Under the pieces are notes generated by a model. That model made no database searches. It was given only the letters and a program-made list of their open reading frames with translations, and had not been told where the DNA came from. A stretch of 64,000 nt of DNA from Erysipelotrichaceae bacterium (GTDB lineage: Bacteria; Bacillota_I; Bacilli_A; Erysipelotrichales; Erysipelotrichaceae): positions 16,974 to 80,973 of the forward strand of contig JAFRKA010000010.1 in assembly GCA_017432005.1 (NCBI GenBank), read 5' to 3'. A program made the position numbers and the translations under genes. This document shows, one piece after another, positions 8,108 through 18,518 of the stretch; position 1 is the stretch's first letter, and each line of letters starts with the position of its first letter.

Positions 8108-11100
8108 TCACCAGTCGATACCTGTGACCGGTATCTTGTAACTGGTTGAAGTCTTTCTCTTCGGATCTCTGTCAGGTAATCCATCTCCTTTTTTCGGAAT
8201 GTGGTACTCATAACTGACATCACTTATCGCTACGCGTCTTCCGTTTTCCTTTTCATCGATATAAACATCCGAACTCTTATCATTCAGCCTGATGAAATTG
8301 ACCGTAAACACTTTTGAACCTGAAGCTTCTCCGGTCTTTTCAGCGAAGGTGAAGATTATCTTTCCTTCATTGCTGTTGTTTATCGCCTTATAGTCGACAT
8401 CTGTACTGATGCCGTTATATCTCAGTTTGGAAGCATCATATCTGATCTCGTATTTTCCGTTTGTCAGTACCGCAGATTCGTTGTTATAGAAGTCCAGGGA
8501 TACTACATCTTCACTGTCAGTCTTCAGCACGGCAGAGATCTTATCTTTTGTGATGACTGTTGATTGTGGTGCCAAAGCTTCTGCAACTTCTTCCTTAGAT
8601 CCGACAAGATCCGATGTTTTAGAAGCATGCAATCCTGATACCTTCACACCCGGTTCAAAGCTTCCCAGTTTATAGACTTTCTTTCTGCCTTCATCGCTTT
8701 CTATGTCTTCAACATAGTAAATGCTGACATATGATCCTCTGTCTTCTGTAATGCTTAAGAACAGTTCACCTCCGTCATAATACAGCGAATGTGACAGTCC
8801 TTCATCAGCAATCAGAGAGGTATTCATGATCGCTTTGCAGGTGAAGGTATATCCGCTTTCATCTTCAGCAAGCAGGACATCATAGATGATGCCTTTATCG
8901 TCCAGCAGCAGCACCTGATCTCCATTGTCATCGCTCTTCCCGCAGGTGATACCTGTCAGGCTGTTTTCGATATCAGGCTTAATAATTCTGTCGACATCTC
9001 CGGTCTCAGTGTTTATGAAACAGATACTGTCATGCGTAACAGCGATCAGTTCATCGCCATTCACCGATGGAACTGTACAGATATCTCTGATACCGTCTGC
9101 TTCAAGATCGGCGATCCTCTTCAGTCCTTCTTCATCTTTTACGTACAAAGCAGAACCGTCTGCAGATATGAGATAAAGTTTACCATCTGACGCATATGCA
9201 GCACAGCTGAATGCTTCCGTCAGGATCTCGCCGTCAGTATGATCAGGCAGATCAGCTGTATTGAATGAACTTATGGACAGTATCTCGTCATCTTCGACCA
9301 GGATCTCAAGATCTTTATCGACACTGAAGAATTCGACTTCACATTTTTCCTCGACACCGTATTTTTCTGATTTTGCCCAGATATTGGTCTTTCCTGCTGA
9401 TACACCTGTTACCGTTCCATTCTGATCGACTTTAGCGATACTGTCATCTTCCGAACGCCAAATAAATACATCGTCAGGATCTTCCGGTGAGAGTTCAGCA
9501 GACAATTCGATATCTGTTCCCAGAACTTCTTTTTCGTATCCGGAGCTCATGATGATGCTCTGAGTCTGATCTGCCTGACTAGTGTTTCTGGTGACCGTGG
9601 CAGTGACCTTGTTTCCGGCATAATCAGAGATCTTGATGTCGATCGTTTCTGGCAGCTGCTCGCCAAGATCGATCCTGTACGTTTCTTCGTCACCACCGGT
9701 CTTTTTATCTTTAGTCGCATGTTTTTCCAAACTGCGCTCATCATCAATTTTCAGTTCCATTCCGGCGATATAATTGTTGTCTCTGGCAGAGATGGTCAGG
9801 ATGTTCTTGCCATCTTCCTGACTGATACTGTGTTGTGTTATCTGAGGACTTTCACTGTCGACCACGAAAGGAATATCCCAGGTCTCAGGAACATCTTCCC
9901 AGTGGATCGTACCGTCTTTATCCCGATGTGTTTCCAGCGCCGTTTCCAGAATGATACGATAGCTGTGTCCTTCTTTCAGTTTGTCAGTACTGACTGGCAG
10001 ACTTTCACTTACCATCACATTGCACCAGGCATATTCCGGATGATAGAAGGCTGCTATTTGATCATTTACAACGTGTTCATAGACTGTATTCCCGTCACTG
10101 TCGAGAATAGTGACACGCAGGGCGGCAGCATTTCTGATCAAAGAATAAAAGATATTGGAGAAGAAATTGTTGTTACTTAAGGCGTTCCTTTCGGGATAAT
10201 AAACACCATCATCAAAATCGCCTCCTAAAGGATTACCTCCAAAGTAAAAGATTTCATCATCGCTTTCTTCACCGTATCGGTCGAAGAAGAAGGACTGTTT
10301 GTCTGTTACATCAAAATAAGATGTTTTTCTTTCTTCGTTGTATTTGTCTCCAAGATAAGTTCCGTAATCGAGCATCGGTGAATCATCCCATCCGCCATAG
10401 TAACCCAAAACCGGAATAGAATGATCGATACCTTTCACACCTTCATTGTCATCGCCTTTCTGTTTGACGAAGATATAGCCTTCAACATAGGCGCCATTAA
10501 AATCATATGCTTTGATCTCATTGCCGAGCTTTATCTCAAAAGTGACACCGATACTGCTTCCTGCAGGAACAGGTACGGCAGTATTGCCGATATTCTTAAG
10601 CAGCAGATGTGCATCGTGGGAAGTGATCTTCCCGTCACTGTCAAGATCGGCATATTCCATATCGTGGAACTGACTGATGTTGCCTGCAGCATAGTCAAGT
10701 ATCACCTGAGCATCGGAATTATTCAGAAGATTGTCATCGTTGAAATCATAGTTGCTGTCGATTGGATAAATGCAGCCGTCAACGATCCATTTGAGTTCAG
10801 GATGAAGAGCTACAGTCGAAGTGCCCAGATACGCGTTGTCAATGATGGCCTGAGTAAAGAAAGAAGCATCAAAATCACAATAGACATCGCTGTCGGTGAT
10901 ATTGTTTACCGTAAAGGAAACGGAATAACGTCCCTTTCTGCCAGAATCTTCACCCAGTTCAGCCTTGACCTTTCCATCCTTTGCATATTCCGATATGTCT
11001 CTAGCCTTTACGCCGTCAGTCCTGACCTCATCCATCAGGATGACGATATCAGAACCCATCGCCGCATCGATATCGACAAGTCCTGCTCCCTGACTTAGGA

Positions 11101-13228
11101 TACTGTAATATGATTTACTGCTTTCTTCTATCATAGGAACAGCCGTTGACATCAGCAGGCTCTGGATGAGTCCTCTGCGGGTCAGACCAAGCTTTTCCGC
11201 CTGATTGTCCAGACCATTCTCTCTGATGTACTGTACCATATCTGCACTCAGACCGGCGATCTGCGGAGATGCCATGGAAGTGCCGGAAAGATTCCCGTAA
11301 CTGGAATGACCGCTGCTCTTATCATCTTTGCTTGCACCATAGACCGAATAGATACTTCCACCCGGTGCCGTGATCTCCGGCTTCATGGACAGATCGCCCG
11401 GAACACCAAAGCTGGAGAAATAAGACATCTTGTAATAATCTGAATCATAGTATTCTATTTTCTGATCATTATAGACTGTTATCTTGCCGCTGTAGTAGGT
11501 AAGGTCACCAACTTTGCTTTCAATACTGTTTGTCTTTATAAAATTTGAATCACTGTTACTGATGATGATTAATGGTTCATCATGTACATAAGAATCAATA
11601 CTAGGTGAAATGTGACTATCGTCATAGTTGGCGATGATCGTCGCCTTCACTCCGTATTTTACAGCGTTGTTGGCTTTCTCAACAAAAGTCAAATCACCAC
11701 GATTACATATCGCGATCTTTCCCCCCAATAAACCATCTACTTCTAAAGCATCTACTGCTGCAAACTCTGCTTCGGTACCAAATCCATCGATGTAGATGAA
11801 ATCATATTCACCCGGGTGCCATGTCATCGGATCATTTTTCTTCACTGATTCATCATAGAATATGATCCTGTCCTTGAATTTCAGATAATTTGCAGTCCTG
11901 CCGTCATTATCCACTGAAGCGACTGACAGAGAAGTTGCATAGGTACCCGGAATACCATTCGTCGCAAAATTCACTCCGTCTTTATACAGAATACCTTGTT
12001 CAGTTTTTTCTGCCCAATTACTGTTGTTGCCGGCTGAAGTAACCCAGATGAGATCTGTTCCTTTCAGCTTGTCAATAGTACTCGTATAAGCATCTTCCGC
12101 ATATGAGAGTCCTGCATAAGGACTTCCGAGGGAAAGATTGACTGAATCGGCACCAAGCAGGATCGCATCTTCGATCGCTGCGAAATAATCGGAATCGAAG
12201 GCACCGCCACCTTTTCCAAAGACCTTCATGACCAGGACCTGGGCATCCGGTGCATCTCCCTGTGTGTTTACATATTCCAGAGCATTCTCATATTTATTTC
12301 CATTAAGTATATATCTGTTGGCAGCTGCGATGCCTGCAACATGGCTGCCGTGATATCCCTGCTTATCATTAAGATGACTGACATCAAAATCCCTGTCGAC
12401 ATAGTTGAATATGTAAGGAACCTTTCTGCTGTAATAGTATTCTGTACCCTCAGCCTGTTTTCTGCTTGCGGCGTTGAGAGAAGGCCAGATCTCTTGAACT
12501 TCTGCCTTTGTCAGCAGATCGACTTCTTTACCGTTTCCTCTCACTTCTTCGATCGCATGATCAAAAGCCTGTTCATTAAATGAGATGTGCTCCAGATCCA
12601 GACCTGTATCGACGATCGCCACGATCGATCCTGCTCCGGTATAGCCGTTCGACCAGACTTTCTGAGTGTTCATCATCTTCGATGCATTCGTCATATTCAG
12701 GCCAGCCTGATCTTCGTCGTCAGTGCTGATCGAATACTGATTCTCCGGAAAGACGTCTTTTACTCCGTCCACTTCCTTGATCTGATCGATCGTCCATTTC
12801 GGCACATTGGCAGAAATGATATTGCTGGTGAGGGTCAGATTCCAGACCACATCCAGTTTACCGCCGAGGATCTCCTTCCCGATCAGTTTTGCCAGTTCAT
12901 CCTGCCTTGCCTTAAGTTCCTGACGATAAACTTCTATCGTTTCATCATCAGGATCAAGATCAGGATAACGGTCCAGGGCTGATTCTTCTTCCAGAACGAT
13001 GGAGACACGAATGTTTCCTCTTTTTGCATAAGATGTCGAACCAAGTATGGTCTCTTTGTCAAAGACATCACCTAAATCATCATCTTCGATGATCTCCCAG
13101 GTGTAGCCGTCATCTTCCTCATCACCTTCCGCATAGGCAACATTAAAAACACCTATACCTGATATGAGCAACAAAACAGTCAGCAGGATACTAAGATATT
13201 TTTTGTACATATTTGAATACCGGAACAT
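8108..13228 (-). CDS. secreted S8 subtilase with PA, dockerin, Big2 and cohesin-like domains
   Basis: A 1706-aa extracellular serine protease of the cell-envelope proteinase type. A signal peptide (about residues 9-33) is followed by a propeptide. The catalytic triad is intact: Asp207 in VAIVDTGLD, His293 in GYHGSHVAGI, Ser651 in LSGTSMASPQ. A PA-like insert lies between His and Ser (about 470-570). A dockerin pair is at about 825-885 (two calcium loops, DFNDDNLLNNSDA and DLDSDGKITSHDA), a Big2 immunoglobulin-like domain is at about 1225-1310, and a cohesin-like domain is at about 1555-1650 (KYEIRYDASKL). There is no LPXTG motif or C-terminal membrane anchor; the chain ends in KIPVTGIDW. No strong ribosome binding site separates the ATG at 13228 from that at 13210. 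It likely digests host or dietary proteins. Confidence 0.88.
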   Translation of the reverse strand: MFRYSNMYKKYLSILLTVLLLISGIGVFNVAYAEGDEEDDGYTWEIIEDDDLGDVFDKETILGSTSYAKRGNIRVSIVLEEESALDRYPDLDPDDETIEVYRQELKARQDELAKLIGKEILGGKLDVVWNLTLTSNIISANVPKWTIDQIKEVDGVKDVFPENQYSISTDDEDQAGLNMTNASKMMNTQKVWSNGYTGAGSIVAIVDTGLDLEHISFNEQAFDHAIEEVRGNGKEVDLLTKAEVQEIWPSLNAASRKQAEGTEYYYSRKVPYIFNYVDRDFDVSHLNDKQGYHGSHVAGIAAANRYILNGNKYENALEYVNTQGDAPDAQVLVMKVFGKGGGAFDSDYFAAIEDAILLGADSVNLSLGSPYAGLSYAEDAYTSTIDKLKGTDLIWVTSAGNNSNWAEKTEQGILYKDGVNFATNGIPGTYATSLSVASVDNDGRTANYLKFKDRIIFYDESVKKNDPMTWHPGEYDFIYIDGFGTEAEFAAVDALEVDGLLGGKIAICNRGDLTFVEKANNAVKYGVKATIIANYDDSHISPSIDSYVHDEPLIIISNSDSNFIKTNSIESKVGDLTYYSGKITVYNDQKIEYYDSDYYKMSYFSSFGVPGDLSMKPEITAPGGSIYSVYGASKDDKSSGHSSYGNLSGTSMASPQIAGLSADMVQYIRENGLDNQAEKLGLTRRGLIQSLLMSTAVPMIEESSKSYYSILSQGAGLVDIDAAMGSDIVILMDEVRTDGVKARDISEYAKDGKVKAELGEDSGRKGRYSVSFTVNNITDSDVYCDFDASFFTQAIIDNAYLGTSTVALHPELKWIVDGCIYPIDSNYDFNDDNLLNNSDAQVILDYAAGNISQFHDMEYADLDSDGKITSHDAHLLLKNIGNTAVPVPAGSSIGVTFEIKLGNEIKAYDFNGAYVEGYIFVKQKGDDNEGVKGIDHSIPVLGYYGGWDDSPMLDYGTYLGDKYNEERKTSYFDVTDKQSFFFDRYGEESDDEIFYFGGNPLGGDFDDGVYYPERNALSNNNFFSNIFYSLIRNAAALRVTILDSDGNTVYEHVVNDQIAAFYHPEYAWCNVMVSESLPVSTDKLKEGHSYRIILETALETHRDKDGTIHWEDVPETWDIPFVVDSESPQITQHSISQEDGKNILTISARDNNYIAGMELKIDDERSLEKHATKDKKTGGDEETYRIDLGEQLPETIDIKISDYAGNKVTATVTRNTSQADQTQSIIMSSGYEKEVLGTDIELSAELSPEDPDDVFIWRSEDDSIAKVDQNGTVTGVSAGKTNIWAKSEKYGVEEKCEVEFFSVDKDLEILVEDDEILSISSFNTADLPDHTDGEILTEAFSCAAYASDGKLYLISADGSALYVKDEEGLKRIADLEADGIRDICTVPSVNGDELIAVTHDSICFINTETGDVDRIIKPDIENSLTGITCGKSDDNGDQVLLLDDKGIIYDVLLAEDESGYTFTCKAIMNTSLIADEGLSHSLYYDGGELFLSITEDRGSYVSIYYVEDIESDEGRKKVYKLGSFEPGVKVSGLHASKTSDLVGSKEEVAEALAPQSTVITKDKISAVLKTDSEDVVSLDFYNNESAVLTNGKYEIRYDASKLRYNGISTDVDYKAINNSNEGKIIFTFAEKTGEASGSKVFTVNFIRLNDKSSDVYIDEKENGRRVAISDVSYEYHIPKKGDGLPDRDPKRKTSTSYKIPVTGIDW

Positions 13229-13275
13229 ATTAATAATATTTTAACTCATTAGTGTTTATATTATGAAGCAATCCA

Positions 13276-13319
13276 TAAAAAAAGCAGACTGTCCCAAACG
13301 CAAAGGGACAAGCCTGCTC
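13276..13319 (-). terminator. rho-independent terminator after the lipoprotein gene
   Basis: Read on the minus strand, agcaggcttgtccc and gggacagtctgct form a long stem with two mismatches, followed by seven T. It separates the lipoprotein gene from the subtilase gene. Confidence 0.85.
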
Positions 13320-13339
13320 TAAAAGCTATTATCGTATCT

Positions 13340-14083
13340 CTATTCCTGTCCTCTGATCATCATGAAGTCACCGAAATCTTCTTCAGACATCCATAGTGTA
13401 GCGATCAGATATTCTCTTCCTTCATAGGCATAATACTCTTTCAAATAGAGGACACAGTTGTTGCCTATAAGTTTTATTTCCTTGTTTTCGTTAAAACCGC
13501 CACCGAAAGGCTCATAACCTATCTCTTCATCCGATTCTTCCCAGACTTCTATCGTGTCACTGGCAAGTCTTGGATGCAAAGTTATCACGACCGGTTGCTC
13601 ATCACCGTCATGAACTTTCATTTCGGCATAACCCAGTTCATCGAACTGATAGCCGTCTACGGAGTTATCCCGGCGGATCCTGAGCAGATACTTCCAGACT
13701 CCGTTGGCATTGCCTAAAGGTTCATGTACTCTTTCTTCCGGAAAACCTTCATACATCATCTGCCCATACAGTTCATCAAAGTCTTCGAAGCTGAGCTTGC
13801 TGACATCGAAATCCTGCACATACGTATCCTGAGTATCTGCAGCCTGACTGACATCAGGTTCGACTGTACTGCCTGCAACGCTGTTATCTGTATATGTTTC
13901 GCTGCTGCCTGAACCTATATTGTTCTGTTCAAGCGGTTCAACGATGATATCATCGACGTTGATATCATCCTTGCTTTGAGATGTTGGGGCATAGCTCTCT
14001 GTACCGCCTGGTGAACCTGCGGCTTCAGATGAACATCCGGTAATCATCAGAAGCAAAAGCAGAATGATCGTCAGTTTTTTCAT
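13340..14083 (-). CDS. lipoprotein of unknown function
   Basis: The start at 14083 is chosen over an ATG 36 bases upstream because AAGGAGA lies 9 bases before it and the protein then begins with a proper lipoprotein signal (MKKLTII..., lipobox MITGC with Cys17). A low-complexity Ser/Thr/Asp linker of about 80 residues follows, then a C-terminal globular part with SFEDFDELYGQMMYEGFPE and a beta-rich region ending at SEEDFGDFMMIRGQE. It should be anchored on the outer membrane face. No enzyme motif is recognised. The neighbouring HsdS remnant and att-like site suggest that it marks the edge of the accessory region. Confidence 0.75.
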   Translation of the reverse strand: MKKLTIILLLLLMITGCSSEAAGSPGGTESYAPTSQSKDDINVDDIIVEPLEQNNIGSGSSETYTDNSVAGSTVEPDVSQAADTQDTYVQDFDVSKLSFEDFDELYGQMMYEGFPEERVHEPLGNANGVWKYLLRIRRDNSVDGYQFDELGYAEMKVHDGDEQPVVITLHPRLASDTIEVWEESDEEIGYEPFGGGFNENKEIKLIGNNCVLYLKEYYAYEGREYLIATLWMSEEDFGDFMMIRGQE

Positions 14084-14165
14084 ATTTATATCTCTCCTTG
14101 TAAAACACGCCGTATTCATAACATGATCCGGCTATACCGTCCACTTACGGTTTCTGAATTATTTT

Positions 14166-14510
14166 TTACTTCAGTTCACTATTATTATATCTTATTATCT
14201 GCTTATACGATTTGCCAGATTTATATGCATATGTTTTTCCAACCGTTGCACCCATTCTAGCGAAAAGAAAATCACCATAATGAAGTTTATATACTTCATC
14301 GTCTTCAAGATTGATTGAAGACACAAAATCATTGTTTAATGTTCCGTCATCATTTATATCTGTTATCCTTACGTATCTAGGCCTTTCTGGATCATATTCA
14401 ATAGAAGCTGATCCTGCACCATATTCGCCTTTCCCAAGTGATACTTCATCCATTGTCATTGATGGATAACCTTTATTCATAAAGAGCTCGACAAATCGGG
14501 CTTCCCTAAA
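14166..14510 (-). pseudogene. remnant of a type I restriction specificity subunit (HsdS)
   Basis: The open frame runs from just after a stop at 14513-14511 and encodes REARFVELF followed by a target-recognition segment with RPRYVRITDINDDG and YKLHYGDFLFARMGATVGKTY, both typical of HsdS. A full S subunit has two such domains in about 400 residues; only about 115 residues remain here, with no start codon in the right place and no HsdR or HsdM nearby. It ends prematurely with a stop at 14166. It is therefore a broken fragment, left of the att-like copy at 14645, and suggests that a restriction-modification island once occupied this lysS-linked site. Confidence 0.75.
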
Positions 14511-14553
14511 CTATATTTAGTTCAAGCAGTTCCTTTTTTTAAAAGAATTTTTT

Positions 14554-14585
14554 TGGTCGTCAAATGGTCGTCAAAGTCGTCAAAT
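14554..14585 (+). repeat. tandem tggtcgtcaaa repeats (possible integrase arm sites)
   Basis: Three head-to-tail copies of (tg)gtcgtcaaa lie 60 bp left of the lysS-derived core at 14645. Similar ggtgtcaaa repeats lie near the cores at 27667, 32717 and 35498, which suggests accessory binding sites for a tyrosine recombinase. Confidence 0.5.
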
Positions 14586-14644
14586 TTCTGGAAACCTATC
14601 TTTAAAAACCCTTTATTTATCGGCTTTTTCAGACTTTTCTCCCT

Positions 14645-14666
14645 CTCTTGGCTTCATAGCTGGGAA
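14645..14666 (-). repeat. att-like copy A of the lysS core (diverged)
   Basis: Matches the lysS segment at 19796-19817 with a few changes (ttcatagctggg in place of ttcatggtcggg). On the minus strand it reads FPAMKPR and continues in frame as EGEKSEKADK and a stop, that is, an alternative short lysS 3' end. The upstream side of the core is not lysS and has a stop. Confidence 0.65.
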
Positions 14667-14705
14667 CTAAATTGGTCTCTTCTACTTTCATTCTTAATTT
14701 CTCAG

Positions 14706-15479
14706 TTATTCGACTTTGTATGCAATTCCAGGAACAGCGTCTTCCTTGCCGAGTTCTATCATTTCAAACTGGATCTTTCCGTCCTGCTTTGAAAAAGTAA
14801 AACGTTCTGTTCCGTCCCGCGGTTCTGTATGCATGGCCTCAAACCATTCAGGAGCTATCTTGACTTCACAGACACCGCTTGCAGGGCCATATAATCCTTC
14901 TCCAAACCTGACGCCCTCCATTTTTATTGCTATGGTGTTGCCTTCTACGGCGTCAACATTGAATGTCCAGGTAAGTTCTTGAACGAATTCGCTATCGCCT
15001 GATTGTATTTTGACCTCACTTACGATTTCATATGTTCCAATTATCTCCTTCACAGGGAGCCCTGCTTCTTCGATCTTGCAGGCTGAAACATCATCCATAA
15101 CACTGACTTTGAGCCCTTTGTATACGCCGTATTCATTTGTTTCCAGCGTCGTTATCGAATATCTTGTCTTTTCATCATGTTTGTGTTCTCCAGGCGTCTG
15201 GAGCTGTAAATCAAAGACCTCTTCTTCTTTTGCGTTTATCTGTACTTTTTCATAGTTGTATACCAGCTGAGCCATCTCTTCTCTTGTAAGGCACGTCCCG
15301 GTACATGCTTCCACTGAACTATTGATGTATACACAGTAGTCTTTAAACTTTTCATCATTCTTAAGTTTATTGTCCCATTCCTTGTTTTTTTCGGAAAAAT
15401 TCGATCCCATCGCCATACAGGCAAAAAGGATAATCGCCAGGCTTGTTAAGATCACTCTCACAATTTTATTTCTCTTCAT
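14706..15479 (-). CDS. putative lipoprotein with CTGTCLT-type N-terminal domain
   Basis: 257 aa with a hydrophobic signal (IVRVILTSLAIILFAC, probable lipid-modified Cys21). The next segment ACTGTCLTREEMAQLVYNYEKVQ and the downstream part TRYSITTLETNEYGVYKGLKVSVMDDVSACK are clearly related to the N-terminal half of the 345-aa lipoprotein at 32966-34003. Both genes therefore share a domain of about 130 residues with four conserved cysteines, and each ends in a different C-terminal domain. It overlaps the end of the VanZ-like gene by 14 bp, which points to translational coupling. The C-terminal part (TWTFNVDAVEGNTIAIKMEGV) is beta-rich. Function unknown; exposed on the cell surface. Lies between att-like copies A and B as element cargo. 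Confidence 0.7.
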   Translation of the reverse strand: MKRNKIVRVILTSLAIILFACMAMGSNFSEKNKEWDNKLKNDEKFKDYCVYINSSVEACTGTCLTREEMAQLVYNYEKVQINAKEEEVFDLQLQTPGEHKHDEKTRYSITTLETNEYGVYKGLKVSVMDDVSACKIEEAGLPVKEIIGTYEIVSEVKIQSGDSEFVQELTWTFNVDAVEGNTIAIKMEGVRFGEGLYGPASGVCEVKIAPEWFEAMHTEPRDGTERFTFSKQDGKIQFEMIELGKEDAVPGIAYKVE

Positions 15480-15897
15480 AACAATCAGTCCTCCGTTCTA
15501 TCATGTTAGAAATTAATAAAGCACATACAGCTGCCGCTGATTCAGTAACTATATCCAGCAGATCAAATGTCCCGGAAAAGATATCTGTCAGCTGAAGACA
15601 CTCCATGATTACTGCGACAATAGCTGTCAATAACAAAACTATAACATTGTATTTACCGCTTAATTCATCTCCAAGCGTAAGCTTCAAACAGAAAAACAGA
15701 GAATATGTCCAAAGAAAATCAGCCGCAAAATTCCGTATTATAAGCGGATAATCTATGATCGGCATCAGGGAACGTAACGAAGATAATGAATGAGATATCA
15801 ACGTCTCTTCTTTAATAGTCATATAGATAAAAAGACCAAAGATAAGAGGAATGATACTGTTTAATGCATACAGATAATTCTTCTTTATGTGAGACAT
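15466..15897 (-). CDS. VanZ-like membrane protein
   Basis: 143 aa with four hydrophobic segments. The order of conserved features fits VanZ-like proteins: RNFAADFLWTYSLFFCLKL in the middle, a polar pair in MECLQL, and GTFDLLDIVTESAAA near the C terminus, comparable to the E-x-x-Q and FDxxDI signatures of the family. VanZ itself raises teicoplanin resistance by an unclear effect on the cell surface. Most homologues have no assigned role. The stop codon overlaps the start of the lipoprotein gene at 15479, so the pair is probably one operon. This is unlikely to be a resistance gene as such. Confidence 0.6.
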   Translation of the reverse strand: MSHIKKNYLYALNSIIPLIFGLFIYMTIKEETLISHSLSSLRSLMPIIDYPLIIRNFAADFLWTYSLFFCLKLTLGDELSGKYNVIVLLLTAIVAVIMECLQLTDIFSGTFDLLDIVTESAAAVCALLISNMIERRTDCYEEK

Positions 15898-16083
15898 GTT
15901 TTATATTTTATTTCCTGTATCCTTTGTCTTAATTCTATCAAAAATCAGCATCAATGGCGCTACACAAAAAGCGGAGACTCTACTTTAAGTTTCTGATATA
16001 AAAAGAATGATTGAAAATTTCTTTTCATGTTTATAATCATCAGCTCAGATCAGCTTAGATTATAGTTTTTCTTTTGTTAAGGA

Positions 16084-18489
16084 TTATCTCCAGTCACCCT
16101 TTTTAAAATATTCTTCCAGAGACATCTCAACAGTTTTTTTGTTTACTTCTTTGGCTTTATCAGCACTCATTGCTTTATATACGAAACCGATATTGGAACC
16201 ATCTGATATCAGAACTGATTTTCCTGCTTCTGGCCATTTCTTTTCAAAAGAAGCACTGTAGTTAATGCCGGTCATATATGTAACACCTAAACCTTTTGAG
16301 AAATCCGTTTCCTCAGGAGGATATATCAGAAACTGCAGATAAGACTCTTTTGACTGTTCTTTTGCCCATTCATCCATCTGCTTCCCACCTGTAATAACAA
16401 TAGGCGGTATCTTGTAAGTATCTTTATATATCTCCGGTTCACTACTGGTCTCCCATTTTTCGGTTTTAGTAATTGTATAACTGTCTCCTTTTATTTCAAC
16501 ATCATATCCGACACATGATTTTGCCGGAACGACACATTGTGTATCAGTAGGACATTCATAATCTGTCGGAAGCAGACAGGTATCATAATTATCATTGTGT
16601 TTCTGATAAACGATCGTATCCATTACCCAGACAAGATCATCCGTTTCAAGAAAAGCAACCGTTGATTCATCTTTAGCCTTCGCTCCGAATTCTATCTTTG
16701 CAGTGGTTACGGCATTTTTTTCATCCTTCATATCCTGCTCGGTCTTATATAGAGCTGCTACTGTAGGCTGTCCTGCAACGATCCAGTCGGTGATTGAGAA
16801 CTGCGACGTAAACTGACCGTCTTTGTCTAACTGTCCTTTCCAGATCTTTGGATCCGCATCATCCTGAAGCTTCTTAAATCTGAACCAGTAGCCACCAAAC
16901 TTCTTTTCCTTGTTGGCATCGTAAACTCTTAAAGGTGTCTTGTAGTTGAAGTTGTTGTAGGTATCCTGCATCTTAAGAAGAACTGCGAGTTCCGTCTTCT
17001 TTTCCATCGTCTTCATGCAGGCATTGGCGATCGGATGCAGACGATATTTCAGGTTTTCGATATAGGCATCCGTGAGTTTCTTCTGCTCTGATTCCGTTGG
17101 CCAAGGCATACGCTTATAACCCGAAGCAGTGGTGACTTCACCTACCGTATCGGCATCAAGTTGCCAGAACTTGGTGGCATACAGATAGATCTCGCGATCG
17201 ATCGCATCTTCGATGTAATCCTGCTTGCCGGCCTTTATATATCTTTCAATGATATCCATGAAGAGGTTGTACCATTCCATGTTTGTCCTGGCTTTATACT
17301 TACCTGCAGTATAGCTATCACCGAAGTATTCATAGATCTGTCCTATATCCCACAGCTTCTGATACACAGCTTCCTCAAACATCGCATCGATCAGTTGGCC
17401 GAAGATAAATACACCTGCCATATACATGGATACCGATTCTACTATCCAGTCAGAATAGTTATAGGCAATTGAATCCGTAACTGTGTTTATGAAAGTCTTA
17501 TAAAGACTGAGAACTTCATCTCTGGTCTTCTTACCGGTAACCGGATCCCTGCTTTCAAATTCATATGAAAGCTTGCACATAGAAGTATACATTCCTAAAA
17601 CGCTCAGTCTGCTTAAACCTCTGTTGATATAAGACTACACATACGGTCCACCTAAAGAAAGGAGATTGGCCGCATTGGAGATCCAGGTTGACGTATCATA
17701 GATCAGATTATTATCATTTTTAGGGATAACCTTGAATAAAATCGGGAAGTAAGGGGCAGCGGCCAGTTTTGCCGCCAGTATGTACGTATTGCCTGTATCT
17801 TCAGGCGTCCATTCAAAATGTTCGCCGTCCCAGGACCCCGGATCTGTTTCGATATCTTTGGTAAAACCGATGAAGACATTTTCCGATTCATCAAGTTTTA
17901 CATTACCGACAATAAGATTGCCGAAATTGATATCATACTTCTCTGCCAGTTTCTGAGTTTTGTAGTGATAGATCTCTCTTGGCGAAAGGTGCTGCGCATA
18001 GATTATTACTTCATTGTTTTCTGTATCAACATCAAAAAGTTCCAGCTGCAGTTTGCCATCTTCATCCACATAATGAACACAAACGCACTTGGCAGGATCT
18101 TCTCCGGCCTCAAAGAATGTCTCATCATAAGGAATATGGATCTCCATGAAACCATTGAGTTCACCTTTAAGCTGTTCAGATGATATCTCATAACGGTAAG
18201 CTTTTGATTCTCCATTCTTGGTCACATACTGATTTAAAGCCGTTACCGTATATTCAACTTTTTCTTCACAAAGATAATCCGGGACTTCCAGCTTTACATT
18301 TTCCGGATCGGGAGAGAGTTCATTGCTTACACCATACATCAACTGATCAGTTTCGGTCGTGTTGTTTTCATATGAAGCAGCTGCAGCGTTTTCTTCACCA
18401 TTGTCCTTTTGTCCGCATGAAGAAAGCGTCAGCAAGGCAATCAATAATAATGTTGAGACTTTTCTCAATCTGTTTCCCTGTTTTTTCAT
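16084..18489 (-). pseudogene. large lipoprotein gene split by an in-frame TAG (284 aa + 516 aa)
   Basis: The 5' part (18489-17635) encodes a 284-aa lipoprotein (signal to Cys25, lipobox TLSSC; AAGGAAT site upstream; -10 box at 18519) and stops at TAG 17637-17635 after SLGGPYV. The same frame stays open behind the TAG without any further stop for 516 codons to 16084 (SYINRGLSRLSVLG, then MYTSMCKL and on to KKGDWR). No usable ribosome binding site precedes the ATG at 17592, because AGGA touches the start codon. One ancestral protein of about 801 aa with a nonsense mutation (for example CAG to TAG) is the simplest reading. An amber read-through or two separate proteins are alternatives. The second part has alpha-helical segments (NTVTDSIAYNYSDW, EEAVYQKLWDIGQIYEYFG) and a beta-rich C-terminal half. 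No known family recognised. Confidence 0.65.
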
Positions 18490-18518
18490 GGTGTTTATGA
18501 TTCCTTATTTATATCTAT

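Noticed and set aside
15466..15897. Glycopeptide resistance by VanZ
   Set aside because: No other van genes are present; VanZ-like proteins are widespread and mostly of unknown role.
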